Of a stretch of 42,941 nucleotides of DNA, positions 41,308 through 42,941 are shown one piece after another. The stretch lies in NCBI GenBank assembly GCA_017621035.1, contig JAGATY010000085.1:1-42941 (forward strand). Direction: 5' to 3'. A model generated the notes under the pieces. The model saw only the letters and a list, made by a program, of their open reading frames with translations. It was not told the origin of the DNA and made no database searches. The position numbers were made by a program, and so were the translations under genes. Numbering within the stretch: position 1 is the first letter of the stretch; every line of letters begins with the position of its first letter. This DNA comes from Bacteroides sp. (GTDB lineage Bacteria > Bacteroidota > Bacteroidia > Bacteroidales > Bacteroidaceae).

Positions 41308-41401
41308 TTTAGGCACGGATTACACAAGATTCACTGATAAATTAGGAACCATAAGGTTTTAGAAGAAAAATCAGTGTTTATCTATGTCATCCGTGCCTAA
41401 A
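41308..41401. repeat. Long inverted repeat between the HIT and guanylyltransferase genes
   Basis: TTTAGGCACGGAT (41308-41320) is exactly complementary to ATCCGTGCCTAAA (41389-41401). The stem continues imperfectly inwards, with CACTGAT (41332-41338) matching ATCAGTG (41370-41376). It lies between two convergent genes and may act as a bidirectional terminator, or be a miniature dispersed repeat. Confidence 0.8.
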
Positions 41402-41408
41402 TTATATC

Positions 41409-42494
41409 TTATACAAACTCCTCACCCATCTTGTTTTGTGTATCGTTCACATACTTTCGAATGAGGTGTTCTTCGTCTTTTTTACAGATTAACAACACAT
41501 TACCGGCTTCGGCAACTAAGTAACCCTCCAGTCCCTCGATGACTGCCAGTTTGCCAGAGGGCAGAGTGATGATATTGTTCCGACTGTTATAGGTGAGCGA
41601 CTGACACTTCAGCGTGACATTACCCGCCTCATCCTTAGCTGAAAGGTCATAGAGTGACCCCCAAGTACCAAGGTCGGACCAACCAAAATCACCCAAAGAG
41701 ACATATACGTTATCAGCCTTTTCCATCACGCCAAAGTCTATGGAGACGTTGGGGCAGGCGGGGAAGTGCTCGTTAATAAACTCTTGTTCCCCTGCAGTGC
41801 CATACACAGCCTTACCGGTTACCAGTTTACTCGTAATCTCAGGCTGCAAGACTTCACAGGCTTTAACAATGCTGTTCACGTTCCACATAAAGAGACCTGA
41901 GTTCCAGTAAAACTCACCACTCTCCACAAACACTTTAGCCAGCTCCAGTTCCGGTTTCTCAGTAAAGGTCTTCACCTTATAAAAGTTCTCACCGACGGGT
42001 TCAGCAATCTGAATATACCCATAACCGGTTTCCGGACGATTTGGCTTAATACCAAGTGTTAACAGGCGGTCAGCTTCGGAAACAAAATTCAGTCCCTTCT
42101 CTATAGCCTCCAGAAACTCATCTTCCTTCAGAATCAGATGGTCAGAAGGTGCCACCACGATGTTGGCATTAGGATTCAGTGCCTGTATGTGGTACGAAGC
42201 CCAGGCAATACAGGGGGCTGTGTTCCGACGAGTAGGTTCCAGCAGTATCTGCCGGGGACTTAGTTCCGGAAGTTGCTCACTGATGAGGTCGGCATACATC
42301 TCATTAGTCACAATAAGAATGTTCTCGATGGGGATAATCTTCCGGAAGCGATCCACGGTTTGCTGTAGTAAGGAGCGCCCCGTACCGAAAAAGTCTAAAA
42401 ACTGCTTAGGGAGTGTCTTGCGGCTGAAGGGCCAAAAGCGGCTACCAATTCCTCCGCCCATAATCACGCAATAGTTATCTTTGTGTGTAGTCAT
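41409..42494 (-). CDS. manC: Mannose-1-phosphate guanylyltransferase (short form)
   Basis: 361 residues, covering only the GMP-transferase domain; the bifunctional ManC/AlgA type with an added isomerase domain is about 470. Nucleotide-binding loop VIMGGGIGSRFWPFSRKTLPKQFLDFFG; substrate motifs EPTRRNTAPCIAW, VAPSDHLI, FTEKPELELAK and YWNSGLFMW. It makes GDP-mannose, the precursor of mannose and fucose in surface glycans and glycoproteins. Its product could feed the glycosyltransferases elsewhere in the window. No clear -7 box; TACATTTA at about 42517-42524 (minus) is a weak candidate. Confidence 0.94.
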   Translation of the reverse strand: MTTHKDNYCVIMGGGIGSRFWPFSRKTLPKQFLDFFGTGRSLLQQTVDRFRKIIPIENILIVTNEMYADLISEQLPELSPRQILLEPTRRNTAPCIAWASYHIQALNPNANIVVAPSDHLILKEDEFLEAIEKGLNFVSEADRLLTLGIKPNRPETGYGYIQIAEPVGENFYKVKTFTEKPELELAKVFVESGEFYWNSGLFMWNVNSIVKACEVLQPEITSKLVTGKAVYGTAGEQEFINEHFPACPNVSIDFGVMEKADNVYVSLGDFGWSDLGTWGSLYDLSAKDEAGNVTLKCQSLTYNSRNNIITLPSGKLAVIEGLEGYLVAEAGNVLLICKKDEEHLIRKYVNDTQNKMGEEFV

Positions 42495-42618
42495 GATTAC
42501 TTGTTTTAAAGTTTCTGTAAATGTACGTCCTTTTTATCTATGGAGAAAGTTTTTACTAAAAATCTTCTGTTTTTTCATCTTTTTTTGCTGAAAGGCTTGC
42601 TGAATTGAAAAAAGTCCG

Positions 42619-42626
42619 TATCTTTG
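42619..42626 (+). promoter_or_regulatory. tRNA-Leu promoter -7 box
   Basis: TATCTTTG, 31 bases before the tRNA. Confidence 0.7.
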
Positions 42627-42657
42627 CACCGCATTTGAGAAATCAAGGCTACTATTT

Positions 42658-42741
42658 GCCCAGATGGCGGAATCGGTAGACGCGCTGGTCTCAAACACCA
42701 GTGGATTCACTTCCATCCCGGTTCGACCCCGGGTCTGGGTA
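42658..42741 (+). tRNA. tRNA-Leu(CAA)
   Basis: Acceptor GCCCAGA (42658-42664) pairs with TCTGGGT (42734-42740), first pair G-U, discriminator A at 42741. Anticodon arm CTGGT-CTCAAAC-ACCAG gives CAA. A long variable arm (GGATTCACTTCC region) marks a class II tRNA; T arm CCCGG-TTCGACC-CCGGG. CCA is not encoded. Confidence 0.96.
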
Positions 42742-42744
42742 CAA

Positions 42745-42782
42745 GAGCGGAGGAGTTAGCAATAACTTCTCCGCTCATTTTT
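42745..42782 (+). terminator. Intrinsic terminator of tRNA-Leu
   Basis: GAGCGGAGGAGTTA (42745-42758) pairs with TAACTTCTCCGCTC (42763-42776) with one G-U pair and a 4-base loop, followed by ATTTTT. Confidence 0.9.
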
Positions 42783-42851
42783 ATGTATAAATGAAAATAA
42801 GGCAGGTTGGACAAAAAGTAGGATAAATTCTCTATAATCATTTGATATACA

Positions 42852-42859
42852 TATCTTTG
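42852..42859 (+). promoter_or_regulatory. Possible -7 box at the right edge
   Basis: TATCTTTG followed 17 bases later by an ATG at 42877; the spacing is like that of the kinase promoter at 17645. Confidence 0.45.
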
Positions 42860-42876
42860 CGAAGATTATCATTGAT

Positions 42877-42941
42877 ATGCTAAAAAAAATGCTTTTTTTG
42901 TGGTTCCTCCAATGTGGTCAAGAATGGCCTGAGAGGGCGAA
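42877..42941 (+). CDS. Possible start of a gene cut by the window edge
   Basis: ATG at 42877 opens a frame that stays open for 21 codons to the end of the window (MLKKMLFLWFLQCGQEWPERA). The only support is the promoter-like box at 42852-42859 and the lack of a stop. The product is not recognisable. Confidence 0.25.
   Translation, partial: MLKKMLFLWFLQCGQEWPERA

Overview
The window looks like a chromosomal segment from a gut-type Bacteroidales, most likely a Bacteroides or Phocaeicola relative. The evidence is the recurrent TAnnTTTG -7 promoter box ahead of many genes, families typical of this order (BspA-like LRR proteins, DUF4254, DUF5672, DUF4369-type thioredoxin-like lipoproteins, multicopy AAA-ATPase/DUF1703 proteins, the long three-domain IspG), and weak Shine-Dalgarno sequences. 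I see no phage, IS element, integrase or CRISPR array. The species call is inference.

Layout. 1-1836 (minus): three short secreted proteins of unknown function, the last cut by the window edge. 1837-2534: a gene-free stretch packed with inverted repeats. 2535-9266 (minus): a three-gene surface-protein operon (PEGA/beta-barrel protein, fibronectin-III lipoprotein, large LRR_5/BspA-like protein) with its own promoter; its first gene carries an in-frame TGA inside the signal peptide. 9748-17359 (plus): rpoN, a PAP2-like membrane protein, gcvH, purE, ispG, a YD-repeat-like secreted protein and a comF-like phosphoribosyltransferase. 17417-17588: two identical tRNA-Asn genes in tandem. 17670-22156 (plus): PfkB-family sugar/nucleoside kinase, S41 protease, LpxL-type acyltransferase, WaaP/Kdo-kinase-like protein. 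22242-25404 (minus): a two-domain glycosyltransferase and an AAA-ATPase/nuclease-like protein.

25957-33430 (minus) is the most interesting block: seven tightly packed genes, mostly joined by 4-base ATGA stop/start overlaps, reading DUF4254, GT9 heptosyltransferase-like, galactofuranosyltransferase-like, UDP-galactopyranose mutase (glf), LicD phosphotransferase, a LicC-like nucleotidyltransferase fused to a CobD/HisC-like PLP enzyme, and a divergent ornithine-cyclodeaminase-family oxidoreductase. I infer that it builds a surface glycan (probably LOS core) carrying galactofuranose and a phospho-amino-alcohol group made and activated by the fusion protein. An MsbA-like exporter is transcribed divergently at 33584-35419, and lipid A/core genes lie at 20470-23807.

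35676-42941: RNase HI (possibly leaderless), pnp, a thioredoxin-fold lipoprotein without CxxC, greA with an intrinsic terminator inside its leader, a HIT protein, a short mannose-1-phosphate guanylyltransferase, tRNA-Leu(CAA), and the possible start of one more gene.

The intergenic DNA is unusual: three loci (2358-2422, 14960-15036, 25567-25670) hold unrelated sequences with the same design, one word repeated in alternating orientation so that several mutually exclusive hairpins can form. A separate GGTCT-hairpin repeat family links 1857-2113 with 25900-25928.
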